Shown: piece by piece, positions 9,443 through 19,569 of the stretch
Layout of the letters: every line of letters starts with the position of its first letter
Numbering within the stretch: position 1 is the stretch's first letter
DNA from: Candidatus Gallionella acididurans
GTDB taxonomy: Bacteria; Pseudomonadota; Gammaproteobacteria; Burkholderiales; Gallionellaceae
NCBI GenBank assembly: GCA_001577345.1
Contig: LSLI01000004.1
Location: 1-64,000 of the forward strand
Length of the DNA stretch: 64,000 nt
Direction: 5' to 3'
Translations under genes and position numbers: made by a program
The notes under the pieces: generated by a model
Seen by the model: only the letters and a program-made list of their open reading frames with translations
What the model was told of the DNA's origin: nothing
The model's database searches: none

Positions 9443-10174
9443 CTACAGCGCAATAGCCTTGAGCTCGCTGCGCAAGCGCGCATAATCGGGGCACACGCTT
9501 TCCACCAGGCGCCAGAACGCTGCCGAATGATTCAGCTCGCGCAGATGGGCCAGCTCATGCGCCACCACGTAGTCGATCAGGCGCAGCGGCAATTTGATCA
9601 GCTGCACATTCAGCCGGACAGTACCTTCGGCCGTACAGCTTCCCCATTGTGATCTGGCCGCAGTAAGCTTGATCGCGGATGGCGCGACATTCAACAGGCG
9701 CGCGTAAATCCCGGCGCGTTGCTCAAACAGCCGTTGCGCCTCTTCCCGGTACCAGGAGGACACTTTTTGCTCTATGGATGCTACATCCCCGACACCATCA
9801 ACGAACACCCACAACTCGTTCCCGCGCCGTTCCAGCGGCGAGACGAACAGACTCTGCAACACGCGCAACACCAGCACTTCACCCAGGTAATCTATCGTCC
9901 CACCATCCCGCCACAGAATTTCTACCGGTGCCCGCGCTTGCCATCCTTCCAGTTTTTCGACTACCCATCCAGCCTTGTCCTGCAACACGCTGTGCAGCCA
10001 TTTTTCAGATGCGCGCAGCGGCATGCTCACAGTCAGGCCGCGGTCATCGATGCGCAGGCCGATACTGCGGCGCTTGCCGCTGCGCTTCAGGGTATAGGTG
10101 ATGTGCTTGCCGGAGAGTGTTGCGGCACGCTGTTCAACGCCGGGGATTGGCGGATTGCGCAATCGGTTGAACAT
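9443..10174 (-). CDS. YgjP/DUF45-family metal-dependent hydrolase (M48-like)
   Basis: VVAHELAHLRELNHSAAFW HExxH motif; SQWGSCTAEGTVRLNVQLIKLP. Confidence 0.9.
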   Translation of the reverse strand: MFNRLRNPPIPGVEQRAATLSGKHITYTLKRSGKRRSIGLRIDDRGLTVSMPLRASEKWLHSVLQDKAGWVVEKLEGWQARAPVEILWRDGGTIDYLGEVLVLRVLQSLFVSPLERRGNELWVFVDGVGDVASIEQKVSSWYREEAQRLFEQRAGIYARLLNVAPSAIKLTAARSQWGSCTAEGTVRLNVQLIKLPLRLIDYVVAHELAHLRELNHSAAFWRLVESVCPDYARLRSELKAIAL

Positions 10175-10881
10175 CAATGTTCCAAATTCTGGATTTCCTG
10201 CTCGATCCATGCCTCGACGCGCGCATTGATCTGTTCCGCCTTCAATCCCTTGGTCTCGATAGGCGCACCGATACTCATCGTGATCAGGCCGGGATGTTTG
10301 CTGAACGCGTTGCGGCCCCACAGTCGACCTGCATTATGCGCCACCGGAATCACCGGCACGCCGCTGCTGGCGGCGAGCAGCGCACCGCCGATCTTGTATT
10401 TGCCGCGCTGGCCAAACGGAATGCGCGTGCCTTCGGGAAAGATCACGACGCAAAAACCCTGTGCCAGGCGTTCTTTTCCCTGCCTCAGCAACTGCTTCAT
10501 TGCGCCGGTCCCATCGCTGCGCTTGATCGCGATGGGACTGGTCAGCGCCAGCGCCCAGCCGAAAAAAGGAATCCACAACAGCTCGCGCTTCAACACCCAG
10601 ACCTGCGGCGGAAAGACCACCTGCAACGCCAGCGTCTCCCATGCCGACTGGTGCTTGCACAATATGACGCATGGCTGTTTGGGCAAATTCTCAATGCCCT
10701 TGACCTCATGGCGTATGCCGCATACCGCATGCAATATCGGCAGCATCATTTTTGCCCACAGCGAGATAAAGCGGTAGCGCGTCAGCCGGCCAAACGGAAA
10801 AGACAATAGCGCCAGTGCCGAAAAAACCGGCGTGATGATGATTTGCAGCAGCAAAAAAACCAGTGAGCGTATCAAAAGCAT
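10174..10881 (-). CDS. plsC: 1-acyl-sn-glycerol-3-phosphate acyltransferase
   Basis: CKHQSAWETLAL (HX4D-like) and FPEGTRIPFG motifs. Confidence 0.92.
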   Translation of the reverse strand: MLLIRSLVFLLLQIIITPVFSALALLSFPFGRLTRYRFISLWAKMMLPILHAVCGIRHEVKGIENLPKQPCVILCKHQSAWETLALQVVFPPQVWVLKRELLWIPFFGWALALTSPIAIKRSDGTGAMKQLLRQGKERLAQGFCVVIFPEGTRIPFGQRGKYKIGGALLAASSGVPVIPVAHNAGRLWGRNAFSKHPGLITMSIGAPIETKGLKAEQINARVEAWIEQEIQNLEH

Positions 10882-10917
10882 ATCAATTCATATTGCGGGG
10901 ACGGTTAATCATTTGTG

Positions 10918-11448
10918 CTACACCAATTCCGCGGCCAGGGCCGACAGGCTCGCAAACACTTGCGTGCCTTCCGGCAAGCCGCCGGCCGCCTGGGTCTTGA
11001 ATCCCTTGCCGGTCAGGACCAGATAGGGTTGCGCGCCCATCGTTGCGGCCGATTGCAAGTCGCGCAACGAATCGCCCACCGATGGGACTCCGGCAAGGCC
11101 GATGTTATAACGCGCCGCGATCTCCTCCAGCATGCCCGTCTTGGGCTTGCGGCACAGGCAATGACTATCGGCGGTGTGCGGGCAATAAAACACCGCATCG
11201 ATACGCGCGCCGACCAACGCGCAGGCCTTGTGCATCTTGTCGTGTATCGCGTTCAGCATCGGCATGTCGAACAGGCCGCGCCCGATGCCGGACTGATTGG
11301 TCGCCACCACCGCCCGGTACCCGGCCTGGTTCAAGCGAGCTATCGCTTCCAGGCTGCCCGGTATGGGCTTCCATTCTTCCGGGTTCTTGATAAACTGGTC
11401 CGAATCAAAGTTGATCACGCCGTCGCGGTCGAGAATGATAAGTTGCAT
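10918..11448 (-). CDS. gmhB: D-glycero-beta-D-manno-heptose 1,7-bisphosphate 7-phosphatase
   Basis: LDRDGVINFDSDQFIKNPEEW..., CLCRKPKTGML, VGDSLRDLQSA (HAD). Confidence 0.93.
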   Translation of the reverse strand: MQLIILDRDGVINFDSDQFIKNPEEWKPIPGSLEAIARLNQAGYRAVVATNQSGIGRGLFDMPMLNAIHDKMHKACALVGARIDAVFYCPHTADSHCLCRKPKTGMLEEIAARYNIGLAGVPSVGDSLRDLQSAATMGAQPYLVLTGKGFKTQAAGGLPEGTQVFASLSALAAELV

Positions 11449-11469
11449 GGCTGATTTATCCCGAGGTCT

Positions 11470-13791
11470 CTAGGTTGCCAGTTTGGAAATGTCGGCGACG
11501 CGGTTCATCGCCTGGTACAACTGCGCCAACAATGCGAGGCGGTTGGTGCGCAATGCCGCATCTTCGGCGTTCACCATCACGCTGTCGAAAAACGCATCCA
11601 CCGGCGCGCGCAACGCGGCCAGAGCTTGCAAAGATGCGGTGTAGTCGCCTGCCGTGAATGCCGCATCGGCCTTGGGTGCGATCTGGAGCAATGCCTGATG
11701 CAGGGTCTGCTCGGCGGGTTCTTGCAGCAGCTTGCTATTTACTGCATCAACTTTCTCCCCCATTCCTTCCTTCTTGAGGATGTTGCCAACGCGTTTGTTG
11801 GCAGCGGCCAGTGCAGCGGCTTCGGGTAAAGCAGCGAAGGCACGCACGGCATCAAGGCGTTTAGGTACTTCGTTTAGCAATTGGGGGCGTAAAGACAGTA
11901 CCGAATCCACCTCTAGCGCATTAAAGCCCTGTTCGCGTAATAAACCGGAAAATCGGTCAAAAATAAACTGCTGCAAATCTTTATGCCAATTATTTACAAA
12001 AGCTAGAGTCGAAGTCTCGATACTAATTTCTTTGACTTTTGCTTCTTCGCTTGCATGCCTCAAAACTTTTTCTAAAAGATCACTGGCAGCCCTATCTGCC
12101 AAGCCGGGATCTTCCAGCATGGTTTGGGCATTTTTAATCAACTTATCCAATGCCAGAGAAATATCGCATTCAGTCAAAATTCTAATTACGCCCAATGCTT
12201 GGCGGCGTAAAGCGAATGGGTCTTTATCCCCAGTCGGTTTTTCGCCAATTCCAAACATTCCAACCAGTATTTCAAATTTATCTGCTAGAGCAACGGCGAT
12301 GCCAACCTGGTTTCGTGGCAATGAATCCCCCGCGAACCGAGGTTTGTAATGATCTTCAATGGCGAAGGGTATATCCTCAGAAAAATATTTTTCGTAATAG
12401 GATTTCTGTGGGAAAACGCTAGGTATGCTTGCGAAATACTCCATGTCATGTTGTGCGTAGTATCGTCCCATGATGCCTTGCAATTCCGGGAATTCGCCTA
12501 CCATGGCAGTGAGCAAGTCAGCCTTTGCGAGACCAGCAGCCAGCCCTGCTTGTTTCCCTAGAAGCTCTCCGCCCAGCCAATTACCAATTACCTGTGCTCC
12601 TTCACTGACTCTTACAACCCGACTGAGCATGTCATTGGCAACCCCAAGTTTATTGTGATACACAACCTTGGCAAAGCTGGGGAGACGAGAACCGAGAGCT
12701 TTCTTGCGATCCTGGTCGTAAAAGAATTTCGCATCGGCCAAGCGCGGGCGCACCACGCGCTCATTGCCGCCGATCACCAGGCTTGGATCATCCGGATTGA
12801 TGTTGGACACGATCAAAAATTTGTTGGTGAGTTTTCCATTGCTATCCAGCAGCGGAAAATATTTCTGGTTGGCCTTCATCGTCAGGATCAGGCATTCCTG
12901 CGGCACTTCCAGATATTCGGACTCAAACTTGCCGACCAGCACATTGGGTCGCTCGACCAGCGCGGTCACTTCGTCCAGCAGCGCATCGTCCTCAATCGGC
13001 TTAACTCCACCGCCTACTTTTGCAGCGGCCTCCGCCAACTGGCGCACAATCTCGGCACGACGTTTTTCAAAACTTGGAATTATTGCACCTTCGTTTTCCA
13101 TCTGCGTTTCGTAGCTGTCGGCACTGCGGATTTCCAGCGCCTCACTGGCCGCTTCGAAGCGATGGCCTTGGGTAATTCGCCCCGCAGCTAAACCAAGCAC
13201 TTCTACCGGCCCTGTTACACTCTGCACCACATCATTGCCGTGCAAAACCACCAGCCGATGCGCTGGTCGGACGAACTGCACACTGCTCCAACCGTCGGCG
13301 AGTTGATACGTCATCACCTTGGGGATGGGTAACTTAGCAATAACCTGAGAAAGCGTCATTTGGAGGCCAATCCCCAATGAAAGTCCTGCTGCAACATCGG
13401 TGTGAAAAAGCGACTCTGTTTTGCCATCGCTCTCTCGCGAAATACGCTCTCCCCAAACCGACCGATCGATCGACAAAGGATCTTCATAACCAAGACTCTG
13501 GAGCTTTTTAATTAACGCTGGGGTTGGATTGTTGTTTGAGTCCATCGCCACAGACACGGGCATTAATTTAATTTTTTTCGGTTTCTGGGCGCCCTCTGAC
13601 ATAACATTGGTGATATGCGCGGCCAATCGTCGCGGTGAAGCAAAAGTAGTTAGCTTCGCTCCATCATCAAGGCAATATGCATTTTGAATTCCTGTGAACA
13701 ACAACTCTCCGAACGCCTCGCCCAGTTTTTTCAGCGCTTTCGGTGGCAGTTCTTCGACGAACAGTTCAACCAATAAATTTTGACTGGTCAT
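11470..13791 (-). CDS. glyS: Glycyl-tRNA synthetase beta subunit
   Basis: LLVELFVEELPPKALKKLGEAF, FASPRRLA, LVERPNVLVGKFESEYLEVPQECLILTMKANQKYFPL. Confidence 0.95.
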   Translation of the reverse strand: MTSQNLLVELFVEELPPKALKKLGEAFGELLFTGIQNAYCLDDGAKLTTFASPRRLAAHITNVMSEGAQKPKKIKLMPVSVAMDSNNNPTPALIKKLQSLGYEDPLSIDRSVWGERISRESDGKTESLFHTDVAAGLSLGIGLQMTLSQVIAKLPIPKVMTYQLADGWSSVQFVRPAHRLVVLHGNDVVQSVTGPVEVLGLAAGRITQGHRFEAASEALEIRSADSYETQMENEGAIIPSFEKRRAEIVRQLAEAAAKVGGGVKPIEDDALLDEVTALVERPNVLVGKFESEYLEVPQECLILTMKANQKYFPLLDSNGKLTNKFLIVSNINPDDPSLVIGGNERVVRPRLADAKFFYDQDRKKALGSRLPSFAKVVYHNKLGVANDMLSRVVRVSEGAQVIGNWLGGELLGKQAGLAAGLAKADLLTAMVGEFPELQGIMGRYYAQHDMEYFASIPSVFPQKSYYEKYFSEDIPFAIEDHYKPRFAGDSLPRNQVGIAVALADKFEILVGMFGIGEKPTGDKDPFALRRQALGVIRILTECDISLALDKLIKNAQTMLEDPGLADRAASDLLEKVLRHASEEAKVKEISIETSTLAFVNNWHKDLQQFIFDRFSGLLREQGFNALEVDSVLSLRPQLLNEVPKRLDAVRAFAALPEAAALAAANKRVGNILKKEGMGEKVDAVNSKLLQEPAEQTLHQALLQIAPKADAAFTAGDYTASLQALAALRAPVDAFFDSVMVNAEDAALRTNRLALLAQLYQAMNRVADISKLAT

Positions 13792-13800
13792 GCTAAAACC

Positions 13801-13929
13801 CCGTCATTCCCGCGCAGGCGGGAATCCAGTTGATTGAACAATCCCCGCGTAGCGGGACAGAGAACCAAGACATTGTCCGCTTCGCGGAACGATTTCCTCG
13901 CTGGATTCCCGCCTGCGCGGGAATGACGG
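13801..13929. repeat. Long inverted repeat in the glyQ-glyS intergenic region
   Basis: Perfect 29-bp arms ccgtcattcccgcgcaggcgggaatccag (13801-13829) and ctggattcccgcctgcgcgggaatgacgg (13901-13929) with a structured 71-bp centre. Confidence 0.95.
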
Positions 13930-13947
13930 TATAAGTAGTTTTCATGT

Positions 13948-14868
13948 TCATGCTGCCGCTTTCTTTTCTATCTGCGCCAACACCTCATTCGCCCACTCGC
14001 GCGGAGCCATCGGAAAACCGAGACGCGCTCGGCTGTCGAAATAGCTTTTTGCAACGCTGCGCGCCAAGTTGCGGATACGGCCAATGTAAGCAGCGCGTTC
14101 GGTCACCGATATCGCGCCGCGCGCATCCAGCAGGTTGAAGGTGTGCGCGGCTTTCAGCACCTGCTCATACGCGGGCAGCGCGAGCTGCTGTTCCATCAGA
14201 TGCTTCGCCTGTTTCTCATGGCTGCCGAATGCGCCGAGCAAAAATTCCACATCGCTGTGCTCGAAGTTATAGGCAGATTGCTCGACCTCGTTCTGGTGAT
14301 ACACGTCGCGGTAAGTCACGCCCGCGGTCCAGGTCAGGTCGAACACGTTTTCCACGCCCTGCAGATACATCGCCAGCCGTTCCAGCCCGTAAGTGATCTC
14401 GCCGGTGATCGGCTTGCAGTCTATGCCGCCGACCTGCTGGAAGTAGGTGAATTGCGTGACTTCCATGCCGTTCAGCCACACTTCCCAGCCCAGGCCCCAG
14501 GCGCCCAGCGTGGGGTTTTCCCAGTCGTCTTCGACGAAGCGGACATCATTTTTTTTCAGATCGAAACCGAGCTCTTTCAGCGAGCCGAGATACAACTCCA
14601 GAATATTTGCCGGTGCGGGTTTCAGCACCACCTGGAACTGGTAGTAATGCTGCAGGCGGTTCGGGTTCTCGCCGTAGCGGCCGTCCTTGGGACGGCGCGA
14701 TGGTTGCACGTACGCGGCCTTCCAAGGTTCCGGGCCGAGCGCGCGCAAAAATGTCGCGGTATGCGAAGTACCCGCGCCGACCTCCATGTCGTAGGGTTGC
14801 AGCAAGGCGCAACCCTGTTTGTCCCAGTAATTCTGTAGTGTCAGGATGATTTGCTGAAAGGTAAGCAT
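13948..14868 (-). CDS. glyQ: Glycyl-tRNA synthetase alpha subunit
   Basis: [49 protein letters not shown]. Confidence 0.97.
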   Translation of the reverse strand: MLTFQQIILTLQNYWDKQGCALLQPYDMEVGAGTSHTATFLRALGPEPWKAAYVQPSRRPKDGRYGENPNRLQHYYQFQVVLKPAPANILELYLGSLKELGFDLKKNDVRFVEDDWENPTLGAWGLGWEVWLNGMEVTQFTYFQQVGGIDCKPITGEITYGLERLAMYLQGVENVFDLTWTAGVTYRDVYHQNEVEQSAYNFEHSDVEFLLGAFGSHEKQAKHLMEQQLALPAYEQVLKAAHTFNLLDARGAISVTERAAYIGRIRNLARSVAKSYFDSRARLGFPMAPREWANEVLAQIEKKAAA

Positions 14869-15088
14869 CGTGGGTCTTGTGCAATTGCAAACGCGCGCAT
14901 TTTACTGGTTTTCCGCTGTCGTCGCCTGCACAACCTTACCGCCATGGTGAAAATGGCGTTTTATAGCCCGCAGTATTCCATTCCTGTCTCTTGCGCATTT
15001 CTGCAACCGGAAAGATTTTCCATCCTGTCCTTGCGCCGGGGAAAGGCCGGGGAAAGAAAGCGAGCGGGATGGTTCCATCCGCGCCTTG

Positions 15089-15337
15089 TCACCCGGCTGA
15101 CCCTATCAATGCCAATTTATCCGGACGCTTGAGACTTTTTATTTGCAATTCCCGTTTCAGCGCAGCCGACCTGTCGGCGCAATTCTCCACGAACACCACC
15201 TCCACAGGGATACGCGTTTTCGTGTACTTAGCCGCCGTGCCCGCGTTATGCGCCGCCAGGCGTTTTGACAGGTCGTTGGTAATACCGGTGTAGAGCGTAT
15301 CGTCTGCACAGCGCAGGATGTAGCACGACCAGGTCAT
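15089..15337 (-). CDS. GIY-YIG nuclease superfamily protein (YhbQ/UPF0213-like)
   Basis: WSCYILRCADDTLYTGITNDLSKRLAAHNAGTAAKYTKTRIPVEVVFVE. Confidence 0.92.
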   Translation of the reverse strand: MTWSCYILRCADDTLYTGITNDLSKRLAAHNAGTAAKYTKTRIPVEVVFVENCADRSAALKRELQIKSLKRPDKLALIGSAG

Positions 15338-16923
15338 CGTCTTGCCGCGACCCATGATCCCGCCAGCATCAATGCGATCAACACCAGCACTGCGGCATTC
15401 CCCCAGCGCACATAGGGCGTGGTGCCCTGATAGCCCTGAGCCATGCCGAGCAGGACAGCTTCCCGGTGCTGCGGCAACTGTTGCAACACCCTGCCATACG
15501 GGCCGATGATGGAAGTCACACCGGTGTTGGTGGCGCGCAACATCATGCGGCCGGTTTCCAGCGCGCGCATTTGCGAAATCTGGTTGTGCTGCGCGGCTGC
15601 CTGGGAATGTCCATACCATGCATCGTTGGTAACATTTACCAGCAGGGTGGCCTGTGGCAGGGCGCGGATGATTTCTTCGCCGAACGCATCTTCGTAACAG
15701 ATATTGACCGCGACATGCTGTCCGATGATATCAAGCGGCGCCTGCAACCGACCCCCGCTCGTCAGGTCACCCATAGGGATGTCCAGCACCCCGTTGATGA
15801 ACCAGCCGAGCACTGGCCGCAGCGGGATAAATTCTCCCAGTGGGACCAGATGCTGCTTGCGGTAATGCTGTTCGGCATCAGTTCCCAGTGTGAACACGCT
15901 GTTGTAATAATTTCCGTTGTCCCGCTCGAACACCCCGATCAGCGCGTCGCCATTATTTTGTATGGCGTGATCGCGCAAACGCTGCACATAATTTTCCGGC
16001 ACGTCACGGCGCAGCAATGGCAACGCGGTCTCCGGCAGCACGATAAGGCGCGCCGGACTTTGCGTAACCAGCCGCCGGTAAGTTTCCAGCGTGCCCGCCA
16101 CCGCATCTTCGTGAAACTTCAGGCTCTCTGCTATATTGCCTTGTACCAGTGCCACCGTGAACGGCTCGCCATGCGGCTGCGTCCATGCGACCGTGCGCAG
16201 CAGCGCGCCGCCCAACCACAGCAAAGCCAGTATCAACAATGCCGAACGGACACCTCGAGAAACCGTTGCGAGTGAGCCGATAGCAAGGCGCGCGGAACGC
16301 AGCGACCAAGACATATCATTTGGATAGGCGCCGGAGCGAGTACTGTGCAACGCAGCTATCGGCTCACGCAGTAGGTTTATCGAGATGTACGCCAGCAGCC
16401 CCGCGCTGATCGCCGCCACCAGCGAAACACCATATACGCCCAGGATGGGCGCATAGCCTGCCAGCGGACTGTCGCTGTGCGCATAGCCCAGGGTCAGCCA
16501 TGGGAATCCGGTGAATATCATGCCGCGCAACCACTCGACCGACACCCATGCCGCGGGCATCACCAGCACCATGCGCAGGGCATTCGCAGCGGGAATGCGT
16601 GCCTGGAGATAACCGGCCAATGCCGTGAACAGGGCGAGGAATGCGCAGAACAGCATGGTGGCCGGCAGAGCGAGCAGCATAGCCATGTCACCGTAATCAT
16701 GCAGCGCGACATAGATCCAGCTTATGCCCGCGCCAAACAGACCCAGACCAAAAGCAAAGCCCAGATGTGCCGCGCCACGGGGCGTGTCCGCGCGCTGCCA
16801 AAGGGCAAACAGGATCGCGAGTGCCAGTACCGGTATCGGGTAAATCCCGAACGGAGCAAAACCGAACAGGCAGGCCGAACCGGCAAGCAATGCCCATCCA
16901 TATTTGTTTTTCAATAAGTCCAT
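15334..16923 (-). CDS. lnt: Apolipoprotein N-acyltransferase
   Basis: GISWIYVALHDYG, WLRGMIFTGFPWL, VLPETALPLL, NICYEDAFGEEI, NVTNDAWYGHSQAAAQH. Confidence 0.95.
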   Translation of the reverse strand: MDLLKNKYGWALLAGSACLFGFAPFGIYPIPVLALAILFALWQRADTPRGAAHLGFAFGLGLFGAGISWIYVALHDYGDMAMLLALPATMLFCAFLALFTALAGYLQARIPAANALRMVLVMPAAWVSVEWLRGMIFTGFPWLTLGYAHSDSPLAGYAPILGVYGVSLVAAISAGLLAYISINLLREPIAALHSTRSGAYPNDMSWSLRSARLAIGSLATVSRGVRSALLILALLWLGGALLRTVAWTQPHGEPFTVALVQGNIAESLKFHEDAVAGTLETYRRLVTQSPARLIVLPETALPLLRRDVPENYVQRLRDHAIQNNGDALIGVFERDNGNYYNSVFTLGTDAEQHYRKQHLVPLGEFIPLRPVLGWFINGVLDIPMGDLTSGGRLQAPLDIIGQHVAVNICYEDAFGEEIIRALPQATLLVNVTNDAWYGHSQAAAQHNQISQMRALETGRMMLRATNTGVTSIIGPYGRVLQQLPQHREAVLLGMAQGYQGTTPYVRWGNAAVLVLIALMLAGSWVAARR

Positions 16924-17098
16924 ACGGGAATCCATTGCCGGATGTGTTGCAAAACCCGCGCAGCATAACCGATTCGCTGCACACACTGCCATCCAGTCGA
17001 ACCTCTCCGGCAATTGCGGGTGCGGCAATATGCCGCAGGGGGTGAACGGCAGCACCCTATATAATTTTCACAGTCATCAATCAGCAGACAGTAACGGC

Positions 17099-18166
17099 AT
17101 GAACACCGCACAGACTCCCTCCCATATCCGCCCATACCCGGCAATATTCATGGCCGCTGCAGTGACCATACTGGCGCTCACCACAATGAACAACGCCCTT
17201 GCCTGCGCCTCTTGCGGAGACACCTTGTCCACGGACTGGGGCAGCCAGGGTGTCAGCACGATGTCCGGCTTGTCTGCCGATCTGTCCTACACCTACATCA
17301 ACCAGAACACCATGATATATGGCAGCGGCAAACCTTCTTCCGCGCTGATCAACACCCTGTATGCCAACGGCCAGGAAATCGAGACCGATACCAAAACACA
17401 AATCGCCATCGCATCGTTCAACTATAACAGCGAAGCATGGGGGGTCAGCTTCCAGATCCCCTACCTGGCCCGCAACCACAGCACCAACGGTCAGCTCAAC
17501 CCCGTCACCGACACCCCGGCCACGGTGCCCCAGGGCAGCAACGGCGCAACCTCTTCCGACAACGGCATCGGCGACGTGCGCATCATCGGCCACTACAGCG
17601 GTCTTTCTGCGGATGGAAGCGCCGGCCTGATTGCCGGTATCAAGCTGCCTACCGGAAGCACCAATGCCAATTTCACCGGGGGCCCCGGCGCCGGCGCTCC
17701 ACTGGACGCAGGCCTGCAACTCGGCACCGGCTCAACCGACATTATCTTGGGCGGATACACTTCAGGCCTGTTCAGCACATATGGATGGTTCGTCCAGGGC
17801 ACTGTGCAGCACGCCATTTCACCCTTGGTGGACGAAGGGCTGGGCGGAACCTATCGCCCGGGCGACGCCTATTCGCTGAATACCGGCATACGTTATGCCG
17901 GCTTCGGCGCCAGGGTCTCGCCGATGCTGCAACTCAACATCATCCGCCGGAACAGCGACCAGGGCACCGGTGTATTTACCGATGTGCTGACCGGCGCCTC
18001 CATCAGCGGCGGCACGCTGGCTTATCTGGCCCCGGGCGCAACGGTACGCCTCGGCGGCGGCACTTCAGTCTATGGTTTCATCCAGCTGCCCGTCTACCAG
18101 AATGTCAGCTCGCTGCAACTCGTGCCACAATATGTCCTGACGCTGGGTGTACACCAAACCTTCTGA
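17099..18166 (+). CDS. Outer-membrane beta-barrel-like protein with N-terminal CASCG motif
   Basis: Signal peptide then CASCGDTLSTDWGSQG; alternating amphipathic beta-strands ending in F (VLTLGVHQTF). Confidence 0.65.
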   Translation: MNTAQTPSHIRPYPAIFMAAAVTILALTTMNNALACASCGDTLSTDWGSQGVSTMSGLSADLSYTYINQNTMIYGSGKPSSALINTLYANGQEIETDTKTQIAIASFNYNSEAWGVSFQIPYLARNHSTNGQLNPVTDTPATVPQGSNGATSSDNGIGDVRIIGHYSGLSADGSAGLIAGIKLPTGSTNANFTGGPGAGAPLDAGLQLGTGSTDIILGGYTSGLFSTYGWFVQGTVQHAISPLVDEGLGGTYRPGDAYSLNTGIRYAGFGARVSPMLQLNIIRRNSDQGTGVFTDVLTGASISGGTLAYLAPGATVRLGGGTSVYGFIQLPVYQNVSSLQLVPQYVLTLGVHQTF

Positions 18167-18174
18167 CCTGCCCC

Positions 18175-18681
18175 ATGAACCACGCACACAACAAGCGCAT
18201 CTTGCACAAGGCAACACTGCTCGCCGCGCTCCTTTTATTCTTGCCGGTGTCCATTGCCCTGGCCGACGGCTGGTCGCTCAAGGACAAGGACGGCGCGCAT
18301 TACACGCTTTCGGGCCTGCAAGGACGGTGGGTGCTGGTCAACTTCTGGGCGCCGTGGTGCGAGCCCTGTCTACAGGAAATGCCCGACCTCGTTGCATTGC
18401 AACAACAGCACAAGGATATGCAGGTGCTCGGGGTGGCGGTGATGTATCAAAGCCGCCAAAAAGTGACGGATGTAGTCAACAAACTATCCATTTCCTATCC
18501 CATCGTGTTCGGCAATGAAGATACTGCCGCTGATTTCGGCGGGCTGGTTGGCTTGCCGACCAGTTTTCTTTACTCGCCTTCCGGCAAGCTGGTCGGACAT
18601 CACCAGGGCATCCTGACCAAAAAAGAAATCGAACAGGCCATGGAGCAAAAGCCGGACGCTGCGGGCCTGTTCAGCCGATAA
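18175..18681 (+). CDS. TlpA/thioredoxin-family periplasmic protein
   Basis: Signal peptide; VLVNFWAPWCEPCLQEMPDLVAL (WCEPC) and GLPTSFLYSPSGKLVGHHQG. Confidence 0.9.
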   Translation: MNHAHNKRILHKATLLAALLLFLPVSIALADGWSLKDKDGAHYTLSGLQGRWVLVNFWAPWCEPCLQEMPDLVALQQQHKDMQVLGVAVMYQSRQKVTDVVNKLSISYPIVFGNEDTAADFGGLVGLPTSFLYSPSGKLVGHHQGILTKKEIEQAMEQKPDAAGLFSR

Positions 18682-18825
18682 CACTACAGCGCGTATATCC
18701 GGCCATTTGAGGTTCCAGCAGCGCTGAAAGCACAGCCTTGCACCGCGTAATTTCGCATTATTATGCTCCGCGCACCCGGCTTTATGCTTAAATCGCGCCT
18801 CAGGTAAAACGCTGGCAAATATTCC

Positions 18826-19557
18826 ATGGAAAAAATCCGCCTCTCCAAACGCATGTCCGAACTCGGCCTTTGTTCCCGTCGCGAGGCGGATGGCTATATC
18901 GAAAAAGGCTGGGTGGAAGTCGACGGAATAATCGTCGACGAACTGGGCAGCAAGGTCTATCCAGACCAGCAGGTAAAATTACGCAGCCCCGCACAAAATA
19001 CCCAGCAGCAGCGTGTGACGATTTTGCTCAACAAACCCGTGGGCTACGTTTCCGGCCAGGCCGAACACAACTACAAACCGGCGGTCACTTTGCTGGATAG
19101 CGCGACACGCTGGGCGGAGGATCAATCGCCGTTGCGCTTTCACCGCAGCCAGTTGCTGGGGCTTGCTCCGGCAGGCCGCCTGGATATTGATTCACAGGGA
19201 CTGCTGGTGCTCACCCAGGACGGGCGCATCGCGAAACAACTGATAGGCGAAGATTCCAAGGTGGACAAGGAATATCTGGTGCGGGTACAGGGAAAACTGG
19301 AAGACAGCGGGCTGGCTTTGCTCAGCCGGGGACTTAAACTGGACGGGGAATATCTCAAGCCTGCCAAGGTAAGCTGGCAAAATGAAGACCAGTTGCGTTT
19401 CGTGCTACAGGAAGGAAAAAAGCGCCAGATCCGGCGCATGTGCGAACTGGTCGGGTTGAACGTAACCGGACTGAAACGCATACGTATCGGCAGGGTAAAA
19501 CTCGGTAATCTGCCGGTGGGGCAATGGCGCTACCTGGGCCCTGAAGAAACATTCTGA
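18826..19557 (+). CDS. RsuA/RluF-family rRNA pseudouridine synthase
   Basis: S4 domain ([30 protein letters not shown]), [33 protein letters not shown]; closest by eye to RluF. Confidence 0.9.
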   Translation: MEKIRLSKRMSELGLCSRREADGYIEKGWVEVDGIIVDELGSKVYPDQQVKLRSPAQNTQQQRVTILLNKPVGYVSGQAEHNYKPAVTLLDSATRWAEDQSPLRFHRSQLLGLAPAGRLDIDSQGLLVLTQDGRIAKQLIGEDSKVDKEYLVRVQGKLEDSGLALLSRGLKLDGEYLKPAKVSWQNEDQLRFVLQEGKKRQIRRMCELVGLNVTGLKRIRIGRVKLGNLPVGQWRYLGPEETF

Positions 19558-19569
19558 GGCCGGACAGCC

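Noticed and set aside
16904-17098. N-terminal extension of the barrel-like ORF to 16904
   Set aside because: Would overlap the divergent lnt start; the signal peptide begins naturally at 17099.
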